Assembly (NCBI GenBank): GCA_049724395.1
Contig: JAUGWO010000270.1
Location: 1 to 52,508 of the forward strand
Direction of reading: 5' to 3'
Length of the DNA stretch: 52,508 nucleotides
DNA from: Spongospora subterranea f. sp. subterranea
Taxonomy: Eukaryota > Endomyxa: Phytomyxea > Phytomyxea > Plasmodiophorida
Below the pieces are notes generated by a model. That model searched no databases and was not told the DNA's origin. It saw only the letters and a list, made by a program, of their open reading frames with translations. Every line of letters begins with the position of its first letter. Positions within the stretch are counted from its first letter, which is position 1. Shown in pieces: positions 11,130 to 22,701 of the stretch. A program made the translations under genes and the position numbers.

Positions 11130-12521
11130 TAATATAATATCGCCTCATGTGATCTGTTCCTCGCATCGGCAAGTCTCTATAATAAACATAAACCATAAGA
11201 TGGCTTGTTTAGCTCAAGATCACATACGAAATTCTTGTAGATCAGATATGTTCAAAGACACAAAAAATGTGACATTATAGGTGGTTTCAGATATATGTAT
11301 TCGTCTGCCGAGTTGAGCTCAGACCGATTGTACTTCGAGATCATGTAGGAACAGGAATACATTGGCAAATGTTTGGCGGCATTACTCCTTTTCGGGCTTT
11401 GCTACGTAACAGTTTGAAATGGAGAGAATTCAACAAAATTGAGGTTGTTGAGGAGGGTGCTGTCGCAACCAGGTGCAACAGAACCACCTATTTGGAAATG
11501 GGCGAAAAGTTGGAAGATTGGAGTTATGATTTTTCGAATCAACTATTTCCACTGTTCGCGATGTCAGAAATATTCAAATGTGATATTCAGCATCAACCGC
11601 CAGAATGAGGCGGAGAGCGTTCACAGGCATTATCAGACCTGATACCCAAAAAGTCTTACCTATATGAGATGTAAATTTGACAAAATTGAGGTCATAACGG
11701 TTGTACGGTCCTCCACCAGATGCCACGTTGTTTTGCGTCGGAATTTGAAGAAAAACTGCAATTCCGCAACAAAATCCGGCAACGTGTCCCAGAGCGAATC
11801 GATCGAAAGAATAAAGAGCGCTGGGGTGCCGTTGTCAATACCAACCAATAGGGGAACTGGAACATGAAATAGAAAATGGCAACTGTGGGATGCGGTTCGT
11901 CAATCCTGTAGCCATGTCATTGGCTAGGGGATATGCACATGCAGGCTCAGAACGAACCGATGTTGAGTTGACCTTTCAAGACATCTCAAATTACAACTTC
12001 GGCGTACTGTTTTTTTTGCATGAAAGGTTTGAAAGTCATATTTTGAGCTTCTGATTCCACCAGTACTTATGGACCGAAATTCCTCAATGTTTTATCAGGT
12101 TTTCTTGCATGGAACACTTCTGGGGCGTGAACTGAACACCTTGCCCATATGTAATCAACGCCTTGGTAAACATTGTTCTTCAATGGCTGCTTATGCTAAA
12201 CTGACATCCTTGTGATCGTGGTGTTATTTGTATCAAGTCAGTTTTTGCCTTCTGGATGGCAAGCCAGTAGAGGAACTGTCATTATCCAGCCAGTGTGTAT
12301 CTGGTAAAATGTGCGAACCGATCCCATTGAAAGCACTGCTGAAATAATGTCCTGCTCCCGGTTGAAACTGTGAGTTATTACTTTTTCATCTAACTTAGCT
12401 GATTGTTCAAAATATATATTTCACATAGCATTATAGATTGACTTACTATTTCTGAAATTGGGATTTTATTAGTTGAAAATTTGTCGTTTGATCACGTCTA
12501 TCAGACTTTGTCGTAATAACT
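11130..12521. other. Intergenic, no gene recognised
   Basis: AT-rich stretch with short open frames (for example 11369-11608 and 11664-11867, plus) that match nothing I know. It includes the 3' flank of the PPPPY gene. Confidence 0.35.
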
Positions 12522-12770
12522 ATGAACTCAGCTAAAGGGCGAAAAGCCTTGAATAGAGAAATGAATCGCGTCATAGCCGTCATCGTGTCCAGCATGGTGA
12601 AAACATGTTTCGGAGATAAAGGAAAACTGCCAAAGCTTTCAGGCCTTCAAGCCGTGGGTTCTTGCGTGAATTTGCGCAACCACCTTAGCCCGGACGGCGG
12701 AGATACAGTAGTCAGTACTACGCGGGGTTGCGCTGGCATAGTTGCCCCGCAGTCAGCTGTATTCAGTTGA
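12522..12770 (+). CDS. Hypothetical small protein
   Basis: ATG-started frame of 82 aa (MNSAKGRKALNREMN...) with a basic N-terminus and a short hydrophobic stretch (VIAVIVSSMV). No family recognised and no clear introns. It ends where a minus-strand frame ends. It could be chance. Confidence 0.25.
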   Translation: MNSAKGRKALNREMNRVIAVIVSSMVKTCFGDKGKLPKLSGLQAVGSCVNLRNHLSPDGGDTVVSTTRGCAGIVAPQSAVFS

Positions 12771-13044
12771 CGCACAGTTCAAAGCAACCGGGGAGATAGA
12801 CAGAAGAGCGCCAACCAAGCAGTCCATTCTCCAAACTCCTATTGCACCAGCACCAGCATGGTACTACTCTCGCCATTTGCCCTAGCAACAATTTGAATTT
12901 TTCTGTTTTGTAGAGCGGAATTCGGAAGTTCGTCATCGCCGCCTGCGCCTTTTCATTTCTTGCTGATTGGTTGGTTTTATAGACGAGGTTCGGCCGGATC
13001 CCAAGGCTCGTCGCCATTGCTCCGTATAGCTTCGGATCCGTCAT
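12763..13044 (-). CDS. Hypothetical protein, possibly one exon of a longer gene
   Basis: ATG-started frame of 93 aa beginning MTDPKLYGAMATSLG. The first 45 residues are protein-like (balanced and amphipathic). The tail, with its WCWCN stretch, is not and may be intron or 3' UTR. Another ATG frame (MSKVVGPLKRTSLTTLRE) lies just upstream, near 13130, and could be an earlier exon. I found no clean splice pair. Identity unknown. Confidence 0.3.
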   Translation of the reverse strand: MTDPKLYGAMATSLGIRPNLVYKTNQSARNEKAQAAMTNFRIPLYKTEKFKLLLGQMARVVPCWCWCNRSLENGLLGWRSSVYLPGCFELCVN

Positions 13045-13258
13045 CCGGATTCAAAATGTCTGTCGCCAATTGCCTGTCTCTCTCAACGTCGTTAACGAAG
13101 TTCTTTTCAGTGGGCCAACAACTTTGCTCATGTTCAGCTTAATATTCATCGGATCCGTTGTATCTATGCATATCATTGGCAAGTTGCGCAACAGCTAAAA
13201 TCGCCCGTCAATAAAACGCTCTGATTTCCCGTTAACTTTCTGTGATTTATATAACTGA

Positions 13259-13855
13259 TTAGAAAAACCCACCAAGACCAGATCCGCTTTTTTTCCCTCC
13301 GAACATTCCGTTTGTCATGCCGGCGAACATTCCTGCAGCTCGCCCATTCGTACCACTTCCTTCACCCTCCTCGTTGCTATCGCTAGATTTGCCTGGCGTC
13401 GCCATTCCGCCGAATAGTTTCTGAATATCGTCTTTTTTCAGGCCATCGGCCGCCGTTGTCGGAGGTGGCTTTGAGGTCGGCTTCGTTCGTTGCGGAGAAC
13501 TTCTCCTATCGTCGTCGTGTCGCCTGTTTGTTCCGAACTTCATTCTATGATCAGGTCCAAAAAACCCGTCATTCAATATTCCACTCGACGAAGACGCCCT
13601 CTTATATTTTGCCCCATTACTGGACGAGCGCGAGGAAGACGTCGAGCTTTCACTTGACAATGATGATTGTGATCCGTCATCGCTGCTGGTTACATTACGA
13701 TCATCGGCTTTTCCAACTGGTGGGCGTGTCGCGGCCTGATATTGTTCCAGATCGTCGTCATCGCCATTGGTGGTATTGGCCGCGCGACGCCCGGGTGGTA
13801 AATCGGCGGTAATGACCCCGATCAATAAAACAATGCAGATAATTTTACAGATCAT
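13259..13855 (-). CDS. Secreted Ser/Asp-rich low-complexity protein
   Basis: Single exon. The ATG at 13853-13855 is chosen because it begins a good signal peptide (MICKIICIVLLIGVITA, cleavage expected near residue 17). An ATG further up would put a hydrophilic stretch in front of it. The product is 198 aa. The mature part has an acidic run (DDDD) near residue 32, a serine-rich block (about 60-85), a basic/Pro-rich middle with PPPTT, and a Gly/Met-rich tail (AGMFAGMTNGMFGG) ending GLGGFF. No catalytic domain is visible. It looks like an extracellular, cell-wall or effector-like structural protein; this is inference from composition only. Confidence 0.6.
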   Translation of the reverse strand: MICKIICIVLLIGVITADLPPGRRAANTTNGDDDDLEQYQAATRPPVGKADDRNVTSSDDGSQSSLSSESSTSSSRSSSNGAKYKRASSSSGILNDGFFGPDHRMKFGTNRRHDDDRRSSPQRTKPTSKPPPTTAADGLKKDDIQKLFGGMATPGKSSDSNEEGEGSGTNGRAAGMFAGMTNGMFGGKKSGSGLGGFF

Positions 13856-13903
13856 GGGAAAATTTAAGATGAAAGGCTGATTTAGTAAGTTGATTTGAGT
13901 CAA

Positions 13904-14493
13904 GCGGCGCCAACTAATGAGTCAACTGAGACCACATTTAGTATCTACATATTTAGTGCTGTTTGATTCTAAATCTATATTTTTTATCTTTTGTAAAACT
14001 GACTGTTCTTGGAACATGGGCCTATAAAGTGACATTATATCATCCAAGGTAGTGTGTGCAAAAATTACGGGTTCAATATGGTCAATTCAACGTCGTAACA
14101 CTTGCCGTTACAAAAATTAGGAGATTGTAAACGGTCGGAATAAAATCACAAAAAGAGCAATAACGACCTTGAGCCTCTGAACGTATCAATTCTGTTGCTC
14201 AACATCCCGATCTTTGATTTGACATGATGCTAAGGTATTGTTCGGTTCAGACGCCTTGGCATCGGAAGTCAATTGCAAGTTGAAACCGCGATCATACAAC
14301 CATAGCAGAAATTGTTTTGAAGCTCGAAAATCGGTATATCGATTCAGAGCGAGTCGGTCAAATACAGTAATTGGAGGCTCTGAGCCGGATTTCGGAGAAA
14401 ATAAAAATACTGCGCGCATTTTTGTGGCCTTTTCATGGACTGGAGGCTGGAGCTCATGGATTTACCAACTAAATTGTCATTGGCGCCATTCCG
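13904..14493. other. Intergenic between the secreted protein and KAT2
   Basis: Contains a minus-strand frame at 14186-14419 (77 aa, beginning MRAVFLFSPK) that could be a small terminal exon but has no match or convincing splice site. Otherwise it is AT-rich promoter-like sequence for the genes on either side. Confidence 0.3.
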
Positions 14494-16529
<2,036 letters not shown>

Positions 16530-16563
16530 TATAAAATTCATGTTAGATTCGAGTTGTTTATGA

Positions 16564-17332
16564 TCAATGGCAACCGGCTTGACGTGTACCTTGACCAGAT
16601 GGCATCGGCGTCATGATGTTGAAGAATAGGTAACCTGCACCAGCGCCAAACACTAGAGCCAATGACGTTCCCCATTCAAAAAGCATAAATATGAGCATCA
16701 GCATGAGGCTAGAAAAGACGCGCGTCATATGAAACAATGCACGAATGCACTCTTGGCCTTTAGTATACTGCGCTTTCGGGGTCGATTGCGAAGATCCAGG
16801 CATTTTTGTGTCCTCCACTTGTTTGATTGGGAGGCCTTCACTTTCGCAGCAACATTCCGTCGATCGACTTGCCATTTTGCGGTCAACGAACTGGCAATGA
16901 TATGAACAAAAAAAAGAGATTTGAAAGCAAGCCTTAACTGACTTGTTGCAGAGTTTGTAACCCTTCGAACAAAAACCCCATCAAGAATATGGCGATCATT
17001 GACCAAACATAACCTAGGCATAAAGTCAGATGTGAAGTTGATCAGATTTGTTAATGACATATGACCAGACGTAGACTGAATTCTCCAGAAAGAAAAGAGA
17101 ACGTCAAGCTTTCTTTCAGAACCCCATGCGAAAAAAGTGCCCCCTTCCTACGGTGAAGTTTAACAGAGTTGTGCAAAGAAAGGAGTGAAAACAGTTCGTT
17201 ATGGACGCTTACTGATTCGGCTCCAACAGCAGGCTTGCCACAGGCGCATGCATCTACCGATGCCACCATGAATTGACAGACCGCCAAAGCAATCACACAA
17301 ACAAGTGAGCGTAATATTGAAGAGACCGACAT
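16564..17332 (-). CDS. CTR1: CTR-type high-affinity copper transporter
   Basis: Four exons on the minus strand: 17213-17332, 17066-17147, 16943-17013 and 16564-16890, with introns of 65, 52 and 52 bp, giving 199 aa. Exon 1 encodes a signal peptide (MSVSSILRSLVCVIALAV) and a short CACG stretch. Exon 2 has the pre-TM1 signature (FFAWGSERKLDVLFSFW). Exon 3 is TM1 (WSMIAIFLMGFLFEGLQ). Exon 4 has the cytosolic loop, TM2 with the essential M-x3-M (MLMLIFM) and TM3 with the G-x3-G packing motif (FGAGAGYLFF). CTR proteins are trimers that import Cu(I). The N-terminus lacks the usual Met/His clusters. It converges with KAT2, leaving only 34 bp between the stop codons. Confidence 0.88.
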
Positions 17333-17614
17333 GATTACAAAATGAACACGCTATAGAAGAAGGGAACTTGCGGCATTGCGGCAAGGCCGCTATCTCTCAA
17401 CATAACGGACCCCTTTCGACCTTTCCTGCCGCACTTATTCCAGTGTGCTTTAGATAGGCCCGCCAGTCAGACCGTTGCCATGTCCGCCGCCCTGACACGG
17501 ATGATACTCCGTAATGAGGACCAGTACATTCAATCAGCGACGATCCAGTGTCTGACAGACTGGCACTTTGTGATAGAGATGGTAATGCCGACCGCTGAAG
17601 TTTCTGATCGCAGA

Positions 17615-18299
17615 TCAGCTGCGACGTTCTGCGATGTACCTGTCTACATCCGAATCTGTAGATGGTAGCTCCAACCGGGGGTGAAAGAATGCTTTCGAAG
17701 TACCCTCACAACATTCTAATGTCTCTAACCATACATATACCATTCCTCTGTACACGTCCAATTCGAGTGGTGATACCCTTAATAGTGTGGTGCCCTCAGC
17801 GTTATTAAATTGAAATCGTTGTTTAGATTGGGTACTGGTGAGAAACGGCGCCATATTCGACCAGGACGACTCAGCATCAACAATCATGACGGCGAAAGGT
17901 CGCCGCCTGTATGTACTGAAATTCGTCATGAAATACAAAGCTATGTTCCTGGATCCGCCGGTCCAGTCCCTTAACAGCTTCTTCCTTTCTGGGTGTTCAA
18001 GGGTTGCCGTCAGATCCAGGCGGCTATATGTGACAATCATATCAGTGAATAGGTCTTTATCGGCCATCACTAGCTCCTGCCCTGAGGACAGGATTTCTGA
18101 GAATTTGTCTGATTCAGAAAGAATCGCTTTGATCTTTTTGCCATTAAGTCCGAGGTTCAAAGCGTCATCAACTCACCAGGAATCGCAGATCAGCTGCGGC
18201 GTTCTGCGCATACACGATGTCGATCAGGAGGCGATCAACGCCCAAGCTCCGTTCGGATTGCAATGACGCAGCAGGGACGATTGGGGCGGGCATGTTCAT
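17615..18299 (-). CDS. Uncharacterised two-exon protein
   Basis: Exon 1 is 18177-18299 (41 codons from MNMPAPIVPAASLQ, ending phase 0 at GTGAGT). Exon 2 is proposed as 17615-18133, with a 43-bp intron ending CAAAAAG, giving 213 aa. Exon 2 is a well-behaved globular stretch (for example SSGQELVMADKDLFTDMIV, LEHPERKKLLRDW and RRRPFAVMIVDAESSW). No family was recognised. The acceptor has no pyrimidine tract, so the join is uncertain, though exon 2 itself looks coding. Exon 1 is duplicated in mirror image at 18383-18505. Confidence 0.45.
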
Positions 18300-18519
18300 A
18301 TACAACGCACGAGAACAGATTACAGACTGAAGCTGACGAAGACACAAGAGAACAGAAACCCCATAACGCTAATCAACGCTCGATGAACATGCCCGCCCCA
18401 ATCGTCCTCGCTGCGTCATTGCAATCGGAACGGAGCTTGGGCGTTGATCGCCCCCTGATTGACATCGTGTATGCGCAGAACGCCGCAGCTGATTTGCAAT
18501 TCTTGGTGAGTTGATGACG
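18161..18519. repeat. Inverted duplication of a first exon (two arms of about 138 bp, spacer of about 82 bp)
   Basis: The stretch 18161-18300 is repeated in reverse complement at about 18383-18519 at roughly 95% identity. Each arm begins with an ATG-AAC-ATG start, keeps a 41-codon open frame and ends in the same GTGAGTTGATGACG donor. The unique spacer (about 18300-18382) lies between the two divergent start codons. Confidence 0.9.
18383..18505 (+). pseudogene. Mirror copy of the MNMPAPIV first exon
   Basis: A 41-codon open frame nearly identical to the minus-strand exon at 18177-18299, also ending phase 0 at GTGAGT. No downstream exon on the plus strand continues it convincingly: the next frame starts near 18563 and is short, and a minus-strand frame follows. 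It is probably a duplicated exon without the rest of the gene. It could still be transcribed from the shared spacer. Confidence 0.5.
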
Positions 18520-18661
18520 ATTGACACCATCAAAAGATAATCGTTCGCGCTTACTCTATAATGGCAAGTAGCGAAATCATACGCTTCCATCTTTACGAAC
18601 ACAATGGAAAATCATCTACAGTACATCAGCCAGGAACTAAATCATATCTACCGCTATTGAA

Positions 18662-18931
18662 TCAAGGATCGAACAGTATCGGCTTCGTTTTCAACGGAAG
18701 AAATGTTTTGCCATCGCGTTGGTAAAGATGGAAGCCTACATTGTCGCTGAATGCACTACGAAGCAAGGGCGAACGATGCCATGTTGAAGGGTTGCAGAAA
18801 AAAGTCGGCATTGCCACCAAGTTGTTTTCTCGTACGTGCCGGAAACTGAGATAATCCGTCGGCGTTGTTGGGTATTTCAACGGGAGGGAGGAAGCAATGA
18901 GTGTGGCTCGTGATAAGCCGTCGGATGGCAT
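18662..18931 (-). CDS. Hypothetical small protein
   Basis: ATG-started frame of 89 aa (MPSDGLSRATLIASSLPL ... KTKPILFDP). The C-terminal half (CNPSTWHRSPLLRSAF, NVGFHLYQRDGKTFLPL) is protein-like. The Arg/Ser/Leu-rich start could be a mitochondrial presequence. No family recognised. A segment of about 35 bp in it (near 18717-18750) is mirrored at about 18573-18607. Confidence 0.35.
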   Translation of the reverse strand: MPSDGLSRATLIASSLPLKYPTTPTDYLSFRHVRENNLVAMPTFFCNPSTWHRSPLLRSAFSDNVGFHLYQRDGKTFLPLKTKPILFDP

Positions 18932-19067
18932 ATCATGATAATCGGTGTTCAACAGATGACAGCGAATTGTAAATCGGCTAAAAATCGCTCCAAACGAGCT
19001 CAAAGAACTTGGGCAGATTCCGACAAACTTACATCTTTTAACCCATCTAACTTTTCAAGTGCAGACA

Positions 19068-19293
19068 ATGACAAAGGCTGCGGGTATCAACATTCTCCAA
19101 TTGGAAGAATGCTTGTCACGTGGCAATGTTGATTTTGGAAAAAATCATTCGACTTACTCAAGAACTGTATAATGACTGGCCTAAGTTCCGCCCATTTTTC
19201 CATTATGGGCCTTTTCACATTCTCGATGCGGTGAACAACCTCGTTCTTTTAGAGGTTGTCAGCGTTGAAGGCCAACCCTACGAATTCCGATGA
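19068..19293 (+). other. Unresolved plus-strand coding-like region
   Basis: Two overlapping plus-strand frames look like protein: one starts MTKAAGINILQLEECLSRG near 19068, the other ends LYNDWPKFRPFFHYGPFH...GQPYEFR at 19293. They may be pieces of one small gene separated by a short intron. I could not find a clean donor-acceptor pair and do not recognise the product. Confidence 0.25.
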
Positions 19294-19795
19294 ATCTCCC
19301 TCGGAAAAATCATATAATGCAGAAGGTTATCAGTTGTGATCAGGTGATATCACCGTCTTTTTAGCGAAGTCATAATTAGCGGTGATATCAAAGTAACTGT
19401 AGTCAACTGAATTACCCACAGTTTCCCCTTCTCAATCGTAAACAGAAATTGTGATAAGTTGTTACTTGCTGCTCCGGAATAATTAGGGTTTACTGCACGT
19501 TATTGATCAAGTATGTAAAGCCTGTCAAACATTTCGATTTTCAACAATAAAATAGAACATGCAGCCATAATTTTGGGTTGATAAATTCGGCTGGCTAACT
19601 GCTGAAAAATTTGCAGCCCTAACAAGGCGCGTTTGGTCGCAAAACTCTTCGTTCGACTGAACGCCCATCGCAGATGGCTCCTCCGAAATTACTGGTGTGG
19701 GAGTTGCCAGATCAGTACAATCATCACCGGTTGTCAGGAATTGTTGAAATAGGCACCTCATCTTGGGTCACAACTGTCCTAGCAGAACATTTCAT
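19294..19795. other. Intergenic / 3' flank
   Basis: No supported gene. The minus-strand frame at 19525-19761 is probably the 3' UTR of the gene at 19796-20204. Confidence 0.3.
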
Positions 19796-20204
19796 TTAAT
19801 ACTGATACGGGGGAGGAGGCGCTTGCTGTTGATAGACAGCACCGGGATACCCGGACGGAACATGGTTTTGTTGATATACAGGCTGCAGGCTGTATGGCGG
19901 TTGTTGAACATACTGAGCCTGTTGCTGAGGATAAGGGTAAGCCGCGGCCACCATAACTGGATTGCCTGCAGCATCGTACAATTGCTGTTGTTGTCCCTGA
20001 ATGGTTTCGATAAGGTTAAACAGACGAAACAGGAGCGAACATTCCAACATGTTGCATGTATTGCTGTTGTTGTGGAGGCGGGTATTGTTTCGGTGTCTCC
20101 TTTTCCTTTGAACTACAGCAAACCTTCTGACAGCACCAGGCGCAGAGAAAACAGCATGCCATCTCCTCGAGACAGCCCAAAAGGCCCATCGCATCGTCGC
20201 CCAT
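19796..20204 (-). CDS. Small Cys-rich protein with Gln/Pro/Tyr-rich tail ending PPPPYQY
   Basis: Two exons, 20049-20204 and 19796-19996, with a 52-bp phase-0 intron (GTTGGA...ATTCAG), give 118 aa. The first about 33 residues (MGDDAMGLLGCLEEMACC...CCQKVCC) hold eight cysteines in a semi-hydrophobic patch, a likely palmitoylation cluster or short membrane-associated helix. The tail consists of Q runs and YP/PPY units and ends in APPPPYQY, a PPxY WW-domain ligand. Organisation, intron position and phase, and terminus match the gene at 10636-11129, although sequence identity is confined to the end. It could be an endosomal or plasma-membrane adaptor for a WW/HECT ubiquitin ligase; this is inference. 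Confidence 0.65.
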
Positions 20205-20691
20205 TGGCGCTAATACTCGGCCAATTAACGGCCCGTGGTAATCCCGTTACCGGTCAGAATATAAAACGAATAACCTGTTAGACTCCTGTACTGTAAAGTC
20301 AACGATACTGCGTAACTGGACACAATATGGTGTAGCGGGCCAAATTGGATCCTCGATCTTGGGGATCTAGAATACTCTCATCTAGAAAAACATAAAAGCT
20401 CTACCAGCAGAACAAAGTACAAATGATTGATAACCACGTAGAGGACCTTTGGTCAGCAATAACGATGTCCTAAATGCTTCTCTTTGGTAAGCCATGAAAC
20501 AACATAAATATACGAAATCTCACCTTTGGCGAAACGAATCGATATAATAAGATAATGCGAATTCAACCTCCTTACCGTTTCTTGAATTTCCTTTGACCAA
20601 TTCACGATCATCGCACCTTGATCTTTACACAGCACTGTGGCGTTAGGAAATTCCCTAATTGGACGAGACGTTTTTCACAAAATTGTCAAGG

Positions 20692-20886
20692 TCAAATTAT
20701 TGGTGCTCCCTCATTCACATGATGTGCGAATCGTTCCAGAGTTTGAACTGCGGGTAGAGTGAGGCGAAATGTACAGTCGTCTGTGTGCGGTCCTGCAGTG
20801 GGGCACTGAGGTACCCAGGACAACCAGTGACCCTCGTCGTCTGGTCCGGTTCGGTTACCGGTTGCCCAGACAGTCAGCTCGACCAT
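20692..20886 (-). CDS. Possible divergent small gene opposite RAD51
   Basis: ATG-started frame of 64 aa ([17 protein letters not shown]...) whose ATG overlaps the RAD51 ATG on the other strand within the same CATG. A second exon-like stretch (KDQGAMIVNWSKEIQET followed by GTAAGG) lies at about 20575-20640, but I found no phase-consistent join. It may be chance antisense coding within the RAD51 promoter. Confidence 0.25.
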   Translation of the reverse strand: MVELTVWATGNRTGPDDEGHWLSWVPQCPTAGPHTDDCTFRLTLPAVQTLERFAHHVNEGAPII

Positions 20887-22701
20887 GTCGGCGGCGATGC
20901 AGCAGCGTAGAGCTCAGGAGGAGGTGGGGCAGGAGGAGGACGACGTTGTCGGTCCTTTGCCTATCTCACGACTTGAGGTCAATAATTTCAGATATTTGTC
21001 GGAGATTACTAAAACTCAAATCATACATTTGAAAGTTTGTTTTCGCCAGTTCCATTTTATTGGAAGTCCATCTTTCTCAGCCCATTGTTTCTATTGGATT
21101 ATCAAACTCCTGCTTTGTCTTTTTCCGTGAGGCTGATTCCTCATGTTGTTTCTTAGAGTCGAGGTATCAACGCTGCCGATGTCAAGAAGCTGCAAGCTGA
21201 AGGGTTGAATACTGTCGAGTCAGTGGCATATTCGACCAGAAAGACTCTCATTGCCATTAAAGGCATCAGTGACGCTAAAGCCGACAAGTTGCTTGCTGAA
21301 GGTCAAATCCACCATTTACCAGCCTCACTACTGTGGCAACTGTTTCTTTTGTTTGCTCATCGTCAGGCTTTACAAGTTATAATTTCCGCTACTCCCGTCC
21401 CTTGTTCTTGAACAAAACTTGATCGTTCCATTTTTGATGATCTCCATGTGCGTTCCACTGAATCGCGAATTTTCGTTTAGCGTCGAAGCTGATCCCGATG
21501 GGGTTTCAAACGGCAACTGAGTTTTACGAGCGTCGTAAAGACATTATTCAAATCGGTACGGGGTCGAAGGCGCTGGATGAGTTGTTGCAGGGTGGAATCG
21601 AAACCGGGTCCATCACCGAAATCTTTGGCGAGTTTCGAACAGGCAAAACCCAGCTGTGTCATACTCTGTGCGTCGTGGCACAGATGCCGGTCGAGAGCGG
21701 AGGTGGTGAGGGTAAAGCCCTGTACATCGACACGGAAGGGACGTTTCGTCCTGATCGTTTGATTCCCATCGCTGAACGGTTTGGACTGAATCCACAAGAT
21801 GTCACCGATAATGTTGTCTACGCTCGAGCATATAACTCAGACCATCGTATAATCTGCTCTGCTTGTGTTAATTTATTTCAGATCGTTTTGTGCGTTTATT
21901 TTCGACCTCAACTATGTTCGCTGTTCTTTTTGCTGCTGTCGTCGCTTTGATTTTCATTTTTTGCTCGAGCTGCATAAGCTCCGGTGATCGTTGGTCAATG
22001 GTTATGTAGTACTGTTGTCGGCTTTTCGTTGAAGTACGTGGTTGGTTGATATGTGGCTGCAGAAAATCAATTGTTGGTACAAGCGTCGGCGTTGATGTGC
22101 GAGTCGCGGTTTGCTCTTGTTGTCGTGGATAGCGCCACTCATCTCTACAGGACCGATTATTGTGGCCGAGGAGGTCGGAATCGCTGTTTTTGTTTAATCG
22201 TTTTCTGACATCGCCTGCGCCCTGTAGAACTGTCAGCGCGGCAAATGCATCTCGGTCGTTTCTTACGATCGTTGATGAGAATGGCTGATGAATTTGGGGT
22301 GGCCGTTGTCATCACTAATCAGGTTAAAATATTTATGTTCAACACGTATTGCATGTTTGCATCTTCTGTTAGCTCTCGATGTCCACCCTGGTCTTAATTT
22401 TTGTTCACCTTTTCACCTCCAGAGTCTCCCATTACCTATTGTATTTTGACTGCAAACGATTGACAACGCTGACCTTGTGTAGATGGTTGCACAAGTTGAT
22501 GGTGGAATGGCTATGTTCAACGCCGATCCGAAAAAACCTATTGGCGGCAATATCATGGCGCACGCGTCTGTCACCCGTTTATCGCTGCGGAAAGGTCGAG
22601 GGAACTCGCGCGTCTGTAAGATCTACGATTCGCCTTCTCTTCCAGAGTCTGAAGCCGTGTTCTGTATTGCCCAACACGGTATCTGTGATGACGCTGAATA
22701 A
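20885..22701 (+). CDS. RAD51: RAD51 recombinase
   Basis: Six exons: 20885-20977, 21157-21301, 21481-21846, 22063-22173, 22228-22322 and 22483-22701. Introns are 179, 179, 216, 54 and 160 bp and all are phase-consistent. The product is 342 aa (human RAD51 is 339). The acidic N-terminus is followed by GPLPISRLE, the helix-hairpin-helix ([14 protein letters not shown]), Walker [23 protein letters not shown], Walker [32 protein letters not shown], and the C-terminal DPKKPIGGN / [15 protein letters not shown] region. The [14 protein letters not shown] motif marks RAD51 rather than DMC1. It forms filaments on single-stranded DNA for homologous recombination. Residues known to matter for ATP binding are present. 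Confidence 0.95.

Noticed and set aside
20885-22701. DMC1 instead of RAD51
   Set aside because: The [14 protein letters not shown] segment and the overall length fit RAD51; the DMC1 counterpart of this region differs.
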